Positions 36,926 through 46,630 of a DNA stretch of 64,000 bases are shown here, piece after piece. Source of the stretch: Aporhodopirellula rubra (GTDB lineage: Bacteria > Planctomycetota > Planctomycetia > Pirellulales > Pirellulaceae); contig NZ_JACHXU010000007.1 of the NCBI RefSeq assembly GCF_014192335.1, positions 286,983-350,982 on the forward strand, given 5' to 3'. Within the stretch, counting starts at the first letter, position 1. Each line of letters begins with the position of its first letter. Position numbers and translations under genes: made by a program. The notes below the pieces were generated by a model. That model ran no database searches. It saw only the letters and a list, made by a program, of their open reading frames with translations, and was not told where the DNA came from.

Positions 36926-38914
36926 ATGAAACGAACTAATTCCGAGCTAGCGACCATCGCTGCTGTCGCTCAATTGCTCGCCGTTGTTTTGACGGTCGCG
37001 GCGCTGTTCTTCGCGAGAGACGTGTTTATCCCATTGTCGTTGGGATTGCTGTTGTCGTTTCTTCTCAGCCCCATTGTCAACCGACTGCAACGAATCGGCG
37101 TCCCAAACCTCGCTGCCGTGGTCGCCACCGCCACGATCGCGTTCGTCTTACTCGCAGGCGGCTTCACGTTGCTTGGTCGCGAACTGACCACGCTGGTCGG
37201 CGACCTTCCAAAGCATAAAGACGAGTTGGTCGAGAAAGCGAGAAGTTTCGCGGGCCTGACAACGGGGATGGGCGGGACGCTCAATGAACTTGCGGATGAA
37301 GTCAGTGAAGCGATGGAGGCGGAACCAGAATCCGCAAATGCTGCGGCATCTAAAACGCCACCTATCGACGAGCAAGCCACCGCAGATTTGCTCCCCGAGT
37401 CGGATAGCGCCTCATATGCAACCATGTTTCAACGCTGGACCGACAAAGTCTTCCCCGCTGAAAAGACTACCGCGGAAACAAACCCCAATGACGGCAGCTC
37501 GCCCAAGTCTCCACTTTATATCCAACCCGTCAAAGACGACCTTCCACTGGCAACGTGGGCAACGACCGCAGGTACCGTGCTCGGCCCACTCGCGACAGCG
37601 GGTCTCGTCACCGTTTTCGCATTGTTCATGTTGATCCACCGCGAGGACTTGCGTGACCGAATCATCGCGGTCATTAGCCACGGCGATTACGTCACAACCA
37701 CCGAGGCACTCGATGAAGTCGGAAATCGCATCAGCCGATACCTGATCGCACAAACGGCGATCAATACTTCGTACGGAATCGTTCTTGCCATCGGCCTGTC
37801 TGTGATCGGCATCACAATGACCGAAGACGGCGCGTTCCCTAATGCCGTTTTATGGGGAGTGATGGCAACCTGCCTGCGATTTGTCCCTTACATCGGCCCA
37901 ACCGCCGCCGCAATATTCCCACTCGCGATCGCCTTATCTGTCTTCCCCGGCTATAGCGTCTTTATCGCCGTCCTGGCGTTGATCGTGACAATGGAACTGT
38001 TCAGCAACAACGTTGTCGAACCATGGCTGTACGGCACCAGCACGGGGATCTCTGCTGTCGCGGTTATCGTTGCCGCGGTGTTTTGGGGTTGGTTATGGGG
38101 TCCGGTAGGCCTGCTTCTATCGACACCGCTGACGGTATGCCTCGTGGTACTCGGGCGACATGTCCCACGTTTTCGTGTGATGGCAACGTTGCTCGGTGAA
38201 GAGGTTGATATCAGTCCGTCATTGCGATTTTACCAACGACTCCTCGTCGGCGATCAACATCGAGCCGCTGAACTCTTAAACACGCAACTAGCCGAATCGA
38301 CGTTCGGACAAACGTGTGATGATGTCCTTGTCCCTGTAATGAAACGAATCCGAAAGGACCATAACGCCGAACGATTGAGTGATGCGGATGCCAACCGCCT
38401 CTTTGCGTTGACCGGAGGGCTGATCGACAAGCTTCAAAAGCAACACGCGTCCGAAGCAGACGACTCCGACAACGAAGACTCGATTGATAATCCGCCCAGT
38501 GTTGTCGGGTGTGCGTCTCACCATTTCAGCGAATCGCTGGTTCTCAATCTCTTGCGATATGGCGGCAAGGGAACCTATCAATTGAACTCCGTTGACGACG
38601 AATCACTGCCACAGGAGGTCGGCAAGCACGTGGCCGACCTCTCTCCTGCCGTCGTCGTCATTGTGGTTCTCCCCAAAGGAGGCACACCTCAAGCGAGCTT
38701 CCTTTGCCGGACCATCCGAGGTGAGGGCTATCGCGGACCAATCATCATCGCGTGTCTCGGAAAGTTTAAGAACTTCGACACACTCTTCGTCAAATTTCGA
38801 AAAGCCGGTGCCACTAGCGTTACCACCTCGTACTCGCAGACGCGAGCCAAGATTGAATCGTTTGTTCTTCGACAGAATTCCGCCACTCGCTCTCAAACAA
38901 CCCTCATCGCCTGA
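36926..38914 (+). CDS. AI-2E family transporter 2 with C-terminal Rossmann-like extension
   Basis: 662 residues, roughly 280 longer than usual. The first 420 residues have the AI-2E layout: paired helices at the start, a soluble insert, and a conserved membrane half including GTVLGPLATAGLVTVFALFMLIHREDLRDR, ALWGVMATCLRFVPYIGPTAAA-type and LLLSTPLTVCLVVLGRHVPRF. The C-terminal region (about 520-660) alternates helix and strand: NPPSVVGCASHHFSESLVLNLL, AVVVIVVLPKGG, RGPIIIACLGKF. This looks like a B12-binding or receiver-like alpha/beta fold, without the B12 D-x-H-x-x-G motif. It may regulate transport. The single-domain regulator at 38991 follows 76 bp later. Confidence 0.9.
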   Translation: MKRTNSELATIAAVAQLLAVVLTVAALFFARDVFIPLSLGLLLSFLLSPIVNRLQRIGVPNLAAVVATATIAFVLLAGGFTLLGRELTTLVGDLPKHKDELVEKARSFAGLTTGMGGTLNELADEVSEAMEAEPESANAAASKTPPIDEQATADLLPESDSASYATMFQRWTDKVFPAEKTTAETNPNDGSSPKSPLYIQPVKDDLPLATWATTAGTVLGPLATAGLVTVFALFMLIHREDLRDRIIAVISHGDYVTTTEALDEVGNRISRYLIAQTAINTSYGIVLAIGLSVIGITMTEDGAFPNAVLWGVMATCLRFVPYIGPTAAAIFPLAIALSVFPGYSVFIAVLALIVTMELFSNNVVEPWLYGTSTGISAVAVIVAAVFWGWLWGPVGLLLSTPLTVCLVVLGRHVPRFRVMATLLGEEVDISPSLRFYQRLLVGDQHRAAELLNTQLAESTFGQTCDDVLVPVMKRIRKDHNAERLSDADANRLFALTGGLIDKLQKQHASEADDSDNEDSIDNPPSVVGCASHHFSESLVLNLLRYGGKGTYQLNSVDDESLPQEVGKHVADLSPAVVVIVVLPKGGTPQASFLCRTIRGEGYRGPIIIACLGKFKNFDTLFVKFRKAGATSVTTSYSQTRAKIESFVLRQNSATRSQTTLIA

Positions 38915-38990
38915 TGAAGCGGCGTCTTCCATAGAAGCTTTCGTTTCATGGATTCACACAAGATCTACCCATATCCGAACCGAGCCGATT

Positions 38991-39368
38991 ATGCCCACTC
39001 TTTTAGTCGTCGACGACCATGACGACATTCGCGAAATGATGACGCTGCAATTGCAACGTCGCGGCTTTTCCGTTGTCGCCGCACGCAACGGAATCGAAGC
39101 GGTTCTCGCTGCCGCTAACGCGGCACCGGCGTTGATTTTGATGGACGTGAACATGCCCGAACTCGATGGCTTCGAAGCCACCATGCAGATTCACCAAGCC
39201 AACGCAGAAAATCGCATTCCCGTCATCGCGTTGACAGCGTATGCGCTGCCTGGCGATCAAGCCCGAGCGATCGCTGCCGGTTGCGACGCGTTTCATCCCA
39301 AACCAGTCGACTTTGAAAAGCTAATCGAACAAATCAACGGCTTGATCGAAGCGACTTCCACCCTCTAA
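38991..39368 (+). CDS. single-domain response regulator
   Basis: 125 residues, a receiver domain alone. Acidic front LLVVDDHDD, phospho-acceptor Asp in LILMDVNMPELDG, switch residue in VIALTAYA and Lys in FHPKPVD. It lies between AI-2E transporter 2 and the branching-type enzyme on the same strand with short spacing (76 and 30 bp), so these three may form an operon. The output has to come from protein contact. Confidence 0.9.
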   Translation: MPTLLVVDDHDDIREMMTLQLQRRGFSVVAARNGIEAVLAAANAAPALILMDVNMPELDGFEATMQIHQANAENRIPVIALTAYALPGDQARAIAAGCDAFHPKPVDFEKLIEQINGLIEATSTL

Positions 39369-39398
39369 ACCCAACCAACCTTTTCAGGACCTCAATCA

Positions 39399-41228
39399 AT
39401 GAGCCAGACAACCACCCTCACCGAACCCAAACCCGCATCCTCTCGAACTCACGTCGAAGGAATGGGTCCGATCATTTTAGACAACGCCGTGGCGTTCCGC
39501 GTATGGGCCCCCAACGCGGATTCCGTCAGTGTGATCGGCGATTTCAACCAATGGAACAAGGACGCTGACCCTCTCGCGCGTGAGGACAGCGGATGCTGGG
39601 TGGGCATCGTCGACGGTGCCAAACCCGGTCATCAATACAAGTACCAAATCACCGCCGGAGATAAAACGTTTCAGCGAATCGACCCACGCGTCCGCGAGGT
39701 CACCAACTCGGTAGGCAATGGAATCATTCATGACCCCAAGTTTGACTGGCAAGACGATGACTTTCAAATGCCTGCCTGGAATGAATTGGTGATTTACGAA
39801 TCCCACGTAGGGACGTTTTTTCGCGATGGCAAAGATGGCGTCGGGACGTTTGACGACTACGCGAAGAAGTTCGACTATCTCAAAAAACTGGGCGTGAACG
39901 CTTTGCAGATCATGCCCATTGCCGAATTCGCCGGCGACTACTCGTGGGGATATAACCCAGCGCATCCCTACGCGATCGAAGAGGCCTACGGCGGACCGCA
40001 AGGTTTTAAGACGTTCGTGCGTGAAGCCCATCGGGCCGGTTTCGCCGTTATCCTCGACGTCGTCTACAACCACTTCGGTCCGAGCGACCTCGATCTTTGG
40101 CAGTTCGATGGTTGGAGCGAAAACGAAAAGGGCGGCATCTACTTTTACAACGACTACCGCAGCAGCACGCCCTGGGGCGACACCCGCCCCGACTACGGTC
40201 GTGGCGAAGTGCGATCATACATCCGTGACAACGCCATGATGTGGCTCGAAGATTACCACGTCGATGGCTTGCGTTACGACATGACACTTTACATCCGATC
40301 GGTGGACGCATCAGGTCAGCAAGAAATCCCCGAGGGATGGGGACTGACGCAGTGGATCAATCGAGAAATCCATGCATTCAAACCGTCGGCGATCACCATT
40401 GCCGAAGACCTTCAGAACAACGACTACCTGACCAAGTCGGATATTGAGGGCGGTGCAGCATTCTCAACCCAGTGGGATGCTAACTTCGTTCACCCGATCC
40501 GTGACGTCATCACGCAACCGGACGACGCCGGACGTGACATGATGAAGGTGCGTCATGCCTTGCAGCACGCCTTCAACGCGGACGCGTTCCAACGTGTCAT
40601 TTACACCGAATCGCACGATGAAGTCGCCAACGGGAAATCACGAATTCCGAGCGAAGTCGACGGGGAAGATCCGGGAAACTGGTATTCGCAAAAGCGATCC
40701 ACACTCGGTCTCTCGCTCGTCCTGACCGCCCCCGGAATCCCGATGCTCTTCCAAGGTCAGGCGATCCTACAAGATGGTTGGTTCACCGACACCAGCGAAC
40801 TCGATTGGGAGAATGCGTCGGAGTATTCGGGAATATGCAAACTCACCGCTGACCTCATCTCGCTCCGACTTAACCAATCCGGCATTTCCAAAGGCTTAAC
40901 CGGCCAACATGTCGACGTATTCCACGTCAACAACAAAGACAAGGTTGTGGCCTATCGTCGCAGTTACGACGCAGGTCCTGGGGATGATGTGATTGTCGTC
41001 GCGAACTTCGCAAACCAACATTTCGAACAATACGAATTCGGTCTCCCGAACAGTGGAATTTGGAAGCGACGTTTCAGCAGTGATCAATCACGATACAGTG
41101 AAGATTTCGGGAACGACGCGAGCGGAGACATTGAAGCGATTGCTGATGCCTACGACGGCCAGTCCCACCGCGGACGAATCGAATTGCCACCCTACACGGT
41201 GTTGATCTATTCCCAAGATCCCGTCTGA
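39399..41228 (+). CDS. GH13 alpha-glucan branching-type enzyme (GlgB-like)
   Basis: 609 residues. A CBM48-like N-terminal module is followed by the GH13 barrel: LDVVYNHFG, VDGLRYDMT (nucleophile Asp, about residue 293), ITIAEDLQ (acid Glu, about 336) and YTESHDEVANG (His-Asp, about 407). WGYNPAHPYAIEEAYGGP is typical of branching enzymes and trehalohydrolases. It most likely makes 1,6-branches in glycogen-like polymer or hydrolyses related oligosaccharides. No other glycogen gene is nearby. A strong terminator at 41333-41381 closes the transcript that appears to begin at AI-2E transporter 2. Confidence 0.88.
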   Translation: MSQTTTLTEPKPASSRTHVEGMGPIILDNAVAFRVWAPNADSVSVIGDFNQWNKDADPLAREDSGCWVGIVDGAKPGHQYKYQITAGDKTFQRIDPRVREVTNSVGNGIIHDPKFDWQDDDFQMPAWNELVIYESHVGTFFRDGKDGVGTFDDYAKKFDYLKKLGVNALQIMPIAEFAGDYSWGYNPAHPYAIEEAYGGPQGFKTFVREAHRAGFAVILDVVYNHFGPSDLDLWQFDGWSENEKGGIYFYNDYRSSTPWGDTRPDYGRGEVRSYIRDNAMMWLEDYHVDGLRYDMTLYIRSVDASGQQEIPEGWGLTQWINREIHAFKPSAITIAEDLQNNDYLTKSDIEGGAAFSTQWDANFVHPIRDVITQPDDAGRDMMKVRHALQHAFNADAFQRVIYTESHDEVANGKSRIPSEVDGEDPGNWYSQKRSTLGLSLVLTAPGIPMLFQGQAILQDGWFTDTSELDWENASEYSGICKLTADLISLRLNQSGISKGLTGQHVDVFHVNNKDKVVAYRRSYDAGPGDDVIVVANFANQHFEQYEFGLPNSGIWKRRFSSDQSRYSEDFGNDASGDIEAIADAYDGQSHRGRIELPPYTVLIYSQDPV

Positions 41229-41332
41229 ACGAAACGTCAGGAATCCCTCCATCGAGGATTGTTCCAATCAGCGACATCGATTTGGCAACTCGCCCAGGCT
41301 AGACAATCCTTTCGAAAACGCATCTCAAATCT

Positions 41333-41381
41333 CGCCCGCCCACGATCTCGACATTGTCGATTCTCGTGGACGGGCGTTTTT
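41333..41381 (+). terminator. rho-independent terminator
   Basis: Arms CGCCCG-C-CCACGA (41333-41345) and TCGTGG-A-CGGGCG (41364-41376) pair with a single mismatch and are followed by five T (41377-41381), about 105 bp after the branching-enzyme stop. Confidence 0.9.
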
Positions 41382-41680
41382 CATTAGGACATCGCTCACC
41401 ATCGTCAAATGTCGATTCAAAGGGAGTCCGCCCCATCGGATTTTCGATTAGGATTGAGCCCTCGAATGCATGCGGATGCTGCACCTTACTACGACTCGAT
41501 TGGGGGTGTGGCGGGCGAGTCGCGTGTTTCACCCCGTTAGGCGTAGGTTTTTCAAGCCCTGGGCACCCCTGACGCACGAAAACGCAACACACTGTCCACT
41601 CCTAACGCCGAAAACACTCCTGAACGACCGGCGATTGATCGACAATCCGGTCGAGACATAGCACCCAAACGAACCCTTCC

Positions 41681-44600
41681 ATGAGAAATTTCATCGTCGT
41701 CATCCTCTTGGCAGTGACGCTAACTTCCACGCAAGCGGCCGATCGAACCAATTTCGATTCGAATTGGAAATTCGCTCTCGGAGACGTTTCCGGCGCCGAG
41801 CAAATCGCATTTGACGACTCCTCATGGCGTCGACTGAACGTCCCTCACGACTGGAGCATCGAAGGCGAATACTCCGAAGACAATCCTATGGGCGGACAAT
41901 GCGGATACTTGCCCGCAGGAATTGGTTGGTACCGAAAAACGATTGATGTCGATCCCCAATGGAGATCCAAGCACGTCGAGATCACATTCGACGGCGTGTA
42001 CATGAATAGCACCGTTTGGGCGAACGGAAAGAAACTCGGAAACCGCCCCTATGGATGGAGTTCGTTCACTTACGACATCAGCGATCTGACCGACATTTCT
42101 GACTCGATCACCTTTGCGGTCAGGGTCGACAATGAAAAGCAACCCTCGGCACGTTGGTACACCGGCAGCGGGATCTACGCTCATACTTGGTTGACAGTAA
42201 AAGAAAAGGTTCATGTCCCCTCGGACGGCATCTTCATCCGCACGAAAGGCAACACGGTCCGCGTCGATACGGAAATCATCAACCGATCGGCTGAGTCGGG
42301 ACGTTTCAAACTTCGAACGTCCATTCGTGATGCCTCTGGCAAGGTAGTCACCTCAGCCAACCAACCGGTCGCATTGGATCGAGACAAAACCGGTTCGGTA
42401 AACCAATCGATGGACATTCCCAACCCGTCGCGATGGTCGGTGGAAACTCCGTACCTCTACACCGCAGTAACGGAAGTCGTTTCAAGTGACCGCGTCCTCG
42501 ATCGCGTCGAAACCCGATTCGGTGTCCGCGATCTCGAATGGAAACCAGAGAGCGGCATGTGGCTCAATGGCAAGAACGTGAAAATGCGTGGCGTCTGCAA
42601 CCACCAAGACGCGGGAGCACTCGGCACCGCAGTTCCCGACAAGGTTCTGCGTTACCGTATCGAACAACTCAAAGCGATGGGATGCAACGCGATTCGAACA
42701 TCACATAACCCACAAACTCCGGTTTTCTACGACATCTGCGATGAAGTCGGCATGCTGGTCATGGATGAAATATTCGATGGATGGATGCGTAAAGCCAATC
42801 AGGATTATGGCGGGCGTTGGTTCAATCAGTGGTGGAACCGCGATCTCACCGACTGGCTCCGACGCGACCGCAACCACCCTTCGGTCGTGATCTACAGCAT
42901 GGGTAACGAAACACGTGGCAAGGTCGGCGTCGAACTGGTCGCCCGATGTCATGAACTCGACCCAACTCGCCCGGTCACCTCCGGGCACTCCGCTGACGAA
43001 GCGATGGACATTCTCGGCGTTAACGGTGCGAGCGAAAAAGTCGGATGGTTAGATACCATGAACACCGACAAAGTGTTCATCGGAACCGAAAACACGCATA
43101 CCTGGCAGGTGCGAGGTTTCTATCGCTCACTCACCTGGTATCGCGACGGCTACCCCAATAAGAAGCAAAAACCCTACAAGACGCCGGATCTCACTGAAAA
43201 AGAAATCTTCACCTACGACTGGACCGATGACCCAGGGCGAGCGAACGGCAAACAGCGTTTCAATTCCAGTTACGACAACGCAATGGTACGCTTGAATTCC
43301 CGGCGAAACATCCAACAATTGCGAGACATCCCACGCTACGCCGGGTCGTTTCGTTGGACCGGATACGACTATCTCGGCGAAGCAGGCTACGTGCATGGTG
43401 GATGGCCATTCAAGGCGTTCATGGGCGGCGCGATCGACCTCGCCAACTTTGAAAAGGATCTATACTACCTCTATCAGAGCCAATGGACCGATGAACCGAT
43501 GGTCCACATTCTGCCCCACTGGACTCACCCGGTCATGGAATTGGGGACAACAATTCCTGTTTGGGTTTATTCCAATTGCGATTCCGTAGAATTGTTTTTC
43601 AACAATCAGTCGCTGGGCAAACAAAAGCCAGGGCAGGCCTGGGATGAAATGCAGTGCCAGTGGATGGTCGGTTGGCAACCCGGCACTCTCAAAGCCGTCG
43701 GATTCTGCGACGGTAAACCGAACGTCGAACACGTGATCCGAACCGCCGACGCTCCCGCGCAGATCGCACTTTCCATCGACGGCGAACCACTCGCTGATTC
43801 GGACGTGGATATCGTACAAATTCGCGTCACATCAGAAGACGCCAAAGGCGAATTCTATCCATACGGCGAAAACCGCACCCACTTTCATGTGACCGGGCCC
43901 GCCACCATTCGAGCTCTCGACAACGGCAGCCCCATTGATGTGGAGAAACACTTTGGGACCACGGACCGCATTGCGTTTTACGGTCTGACACGTGCCTATG
44001 TCGAAACAACCGGCGCCGAAGGTGACGTCGCTCTCCTGGCGAGCTGCATCCTAGGTGAGAAAAAGCAAGTCACATCGGACAAGGTCAGCATCGACGCGAA
44101 GTGGCTCGCCCTGCGCGGCAACCCGTCGACAGCGAAGACCGAAATTTTCTACACCATCGACGGCTCCTCACCGTCGCCCTCTTCGCCTCGTTACACCGAG
44201 CCCTTTTCTGTTCCATTGGGCACGACAGTGAAAGCGTCCATCGTTGTCGACGGCAAAGCCGTGCAAACGCTCGAGGAACGGTTTGCCGAAGACGAAGGTT
44301 TCGTGTGGGACGGCGGCCAGTCAACAGGACCGGTTGGCGAGCAAGCAGAAGATGCAGAATACGCGGAAGCCAATGTGTCGGCGAACGGCCTGGGCTTCCA
44401 CGGCAAAGGCTACATCCGGTTCACTAGGAATCCCGGTGGGTTTGTCCAGTGGTATCAAGAGAATGACGGCGACGCCGGGACCGCAGACCTCATTATCCGA
44501 CACAGTGGAAAACTGAACAACAAAAACGGATACGAACTCAAAGTATCCATCAACGGAAAAACGGTTGACGCAGCCGTCGCTGTTCCCAACACCGACCTAC

Positions 44601-44719
44601 CGGGGCAAGATTGGAAAACGGTGACCGTCGAGATCCCGATCGGACGCGGCGCCAACATGATCCGTTTGACTCCCAAATTCGGTAACGGTTTGTGCATCGA
44701 CGAAATCCTGATCCGATGA
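41681..44719 (+). CDS. secreted GH2 beta-galactosidase with extra C-terminal modules
   Basis: 1012 residues. A signal peptide (1-19, ending TQAAD) is followed by the GH2 jelly-roll (RLNVPHDWSIEGEY), an Ig-like domain and the TIM barrel, with acid/base Glu in IYSMGNETRG (near 409) and candidate nucleophile in FIGTENTHTW (near 470). Then come a DUF4982-type Ig segment, a chitobiase-like C-terminal unit (EIFYTIDGSSPSPSSPRY) and a beta-sandwich that may bind sugar. The enzyme should act in the periplasm or outside, releasing galactose from glycans such as algal polysaccharide. It stands alone downstream of the terminator. Confidence 0.9.
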   Translation: MRNFIVVILLAVTLTSTQAADRTNFDSNWKFALGDVSGAEQIAFDDSSWRRLNVPHDWSIEGEYSEDNPMGGQCGYLPAGIGWYRKTIDVDPQWRSKHVEITFDGVYMNSTVWANGKKLGNRPYGWSSFTYDISDLTDISDSITFAVRVDNEKQPSARWYTGSGIYAHTWLTVKEKVHVPSDGIFIRTKGNTVRVDTEIINRSAESGRFKLRTSIRDASGKVVTSANQPVALDRDKTGSVNQSMDIPNPSRWSVETPYLYTAVTEVVSSDRVLDRVETRFGVRDLEWKPESGMWLNGKNVKMRGVCNHQDAGALGTAVPDKVLRYRIEQLKAMGCNAIRTSHNPQTPVFYDICDEVGMLVMDEIFDGWMRKANQDYGGRWFNQWWNRDLTDWLRRDRNHPSVVIYSMGNETRGKVGVELVARCHELDPTRPVTSGHSADEAMDILGVNGASEKVGWLDTMNTDKVFIGTENTHTWQVRGFYRSLTWYRDGYPNKKQKPYKTPDLTEKEIFTYDWTDDPGRANGKQRFNSSYDNAMVRLNSRRNIQQLRDIPRYAGSFRWTGYDYLGEAGYVHGGWPFKAFMGGAIDLANFEKDLYYLYQSQWTDEPMVHILPHWTHPVMELGTTIPVWVYSNCDSVELFFNNQSLGKQKPGQAWDEMQCQWMVGWQPGTLKAVGFCDGKPNVEHVIRTADAPAQIALSIDGEPLADSDVDIVQIRVTSEDAKGEFYPYGENRTHFHVTGPATIRALDNGSPIDVEKHFGTTDRIAFYGLTRAYVETTGAEGDVALLASCILGEKKQVTSDKVSIDAKWLALRGNPSTAKTEIFYTIDGSSPSPSSPRYTEPFSVPLGTTVKASIVVDGKAVQTLEERFAEDEGFVWDGGQSTGPVGEQAEDAEYAEANVSANGLGFHGKGYIRFTRNPGGFVQWYQENDGDAGTADLIIRHSGKLNNKNGYELKVSINGKTVDAAVAVPNTDLPGQDWKTVTVEIPIGRGANMIRLTPKFGNGLCIDEILIR

Positions 44720-44876
44720 CCGCCGAGTCAACCGATTGCAAGCGACTTCGGTTGCTGGCTAGACCAGCGCGGGACCGGCCTATCGAGATAAAAACGATCT
44801 TCGCCGAGGAAAGACTGGTTCGGGATCAGTCCACTTTGGCACTGACTCATCAAACCGTGATCAGCCTAAAAAAAGC

Positions 44877-44930
44877 CGGTCATGGCCGCGAGTTCTAAGG
44901 GGCAATATAGAACTGATACGACCATGACCG
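44877..44930. repeat. nested inverted repeats after the beta-galactosidase
   Basis: CGGTCATGG (44877-44885) pairs with CCATGACCG (44922-44930), and inside it AGTTCT (44891-44896) pairs with AGAACT (44909-44914). The layout suggests a structured mRNA 3' region or a protein-binding site. No T-run follows. Confidence 0.5.
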
Positions 44931-45081
44931 ACAAAGAGAAGCAGAACGATAAGCCAAACCCGTCAACCGAATCGAGCACGTCGCGGGCTTGGGATTTCAT
45001 CGAAACTACGTGAGTGATTCCACCTAACCGTCTGACCGTCTGACCGTGCACGGAAAAGGGGAAACGTTGCTTTCCCGGCTG

Positions 45082-45150
45082 GTGGTCTGTGACAACTAAA
45101 TTTTCGGGTAGTGGACGAGGCAACCCTAAAATTAAACTGTCACAGACCAC
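45082..45150. repeat. long palindrome, MITE- or REP-like
   Basis: Arms of 28 bp: GTGGTCTGTGACAACTAAATTTTCGGGT-type left and ACCCTAAAATTAAACTGTCACAGACCAC-type right, agreeing at 24 of 28 positions, with a loop of about 13 bases. The first 13 bases are perfect. It sits in an otherwise gene-free stretch between convergent genes and could be a mobile palindrome or a bidirectional terminator (A/T-rich inner stem). Confidence 0.75.
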
Positions 45151-45371
45151 TAGCACGTCGTCGATTTTACGCGCAAAAGTCTTTTAACGGGTGGTTCAAA
45201 AGACACCAGAAAGATAACACCCTTTCGGGGAGCGTGCAAGCGAATATCCGTGATCGGCCCCTCGGCACCAAACCAGTGGAAATTCGTCACCAACAACCGA
45301 GGAAAATCGGTAAATCATCCCCAAAATCCCCGCAATTGCCGATTTATCATCACGAGCGAAGCGACAAGAGG

Positions 45372-46442
45372 CTACGCGGCGACCTCGGTTGCGTCGCCTT
45401 GCCATCGCCCCGCCATTAACTCCGCAATCGGCTTGGTAACGTCGATTCGATCCAACAAAATTCGGAGCGCAGCCGTAATCGGCGTTGCTAAGAACATCCC
45501 AACGACGCCCCACATCATTCCCCAAAACATCAACGCGACCAGGACGGTAACCGGGTGCAAATCAGAGGAATTGCCCATTAATTTGGGCTCAACTAAATTT
45601 CCGCTGATTAACTGAATCAACCCCGTGACGACAATCACCGACGCCATCCACGTAACGCTCGCGTTGGGATCCAGAAGAATCAAGGGGATTGGCAAAATGC
45701 TAGCGACGATCGGTCCGATATTGGGAACAAAATTCAGCAGAAATGCGAGCACGCCGAACGTGAACGCCATCGGCACCCCAAAAAGATACAGTGTGGCCCC
45801 AAATGCTCCGCCGGTAAAAATTGAAATCACGGTTTTGAGAGACAAATACGTCCTCACCTGCTTGTCGATCTCCCGAGCGACAGATCCGGTATGGCCAATC
45901 GTCGAAGTGCCGATCAACAAAAAGAACACGTAGATCAAGACCACCGCGCTGGTCGAGATCAACCCAATCAGCGCCTGCGATAACATCGTGATTCCATCGC
46001 GGACAAAGATGTCGATGAATTCGCTGGCATCGTCCGCGGTCGATTTCGACGGAACTTTCGACTGGGACGGCACGAACGATTCTGGCATGATCCCGACCGC
46101 ACGTTCTTCGAGATAGTTGACGATTTCTTGCACACGATTGCGGTAGGCAGTTGCGTTGCGTGATAAATCGATCATCGAAACCCAAATCGCGAATCCGAAC
46201 ACGATCATCGCGACCAACCCGGTCACGATCGTGATTCCCGCCGCGACCAACCGATTCACACCCAACCGGTGCTCGAGTCCATTGAGCAGCGGGGTCACGC
46301 CACTGACCACGAACAGAGCAACGACCAACGGCACGAGGACTGGCCGCAGCCAGTAGATCGAAAACGTTACCAGAACGACCGCGATCACCATCAAACAGAT
46401 GGTTTGGATCTTGAGACGATCGTACTGTTCAGGGAATTCCAT
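45372..46442 (-). CDS. AI-2E family transporter 3
   Basis: 356 residues from the ATG at 46442, which precedes the first helix; an upstream in-frame start at 46550 would add 36 residues. Layout as in the other AI-2E genes: LVPLVVALFVVSGVTPLLNGL, MIVFGFAIWVSMIDLS, then MAFTFGVLAFLLNFVPNIGPIVASILPIP, ISGNLVEPKLMG and LMFWGMMWGVVGMFLATPITAAL. The substrate is unknown. The P-type ATPase gene lies just upstream on the same strand, 189 bp away, and may be linked. Confidence 0.9.
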   Translation of the reverse strand: MEFPEQYDRLKIQTICLMVIAVVLVTFSIYWLRPVLVPLVVALFVVSGVTPLLNGLEHRLGVNRLVAAGITIVTGLVAMIVFGFAIWVSMIDLSRNATAYRNRVQEIVNYLEERAVGIMPESFVPSQSKVPSKSTADDASEFIDIFVRDGITMLSQALIGLISTSAVVLIYVFFLLIGTSTIGHTGSVAREIDKQVRTYLSLKTVISIFTGGAFGATLYLFGVPMAFTFGVLAFLLNFVPNIGPIVASILPIPLILLDPNASVTWMASVIVVTGLIQLISGNLVEPKLMGNSSDLHPVTVLVALMFWGMMWGVVGMFLATPITAALRILLDRIDVTKPIAELMAGRWQGDATEVAA

Positions 46443-46630
46443 GCGGCCAAACCAAAAAAGTGAACCGATCAAGACGGGTTCGATATCGTCGTCCGTCGAC
46501 AAACGACGCAATTCTGCGAACAGGTTAAGCCTCTCCGACAACCCCGACAATCGTCGTTGGATGATTTATTGCCGTCGACGGCTACCCATCCCCCCCCTCA
46601 AACTCCGCCAGGCAATATGAGCATGTCGCA

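Noticed and set aside
44924..45013. A 29-codon ORF, MTDKEKQNDKPNP... ending at TGA
   Set aside because: Hydrophilic and plausible as a micro-protein, but no ribosome-binding site, and its ATG lies within the right arm of an inverted repeat; insufficient evidence.
45026..45052. Short tandem CTGACCGT copies
   Set aside because: Two to three copies of an 8-mer; too few to call a repeat array or CRISPR.
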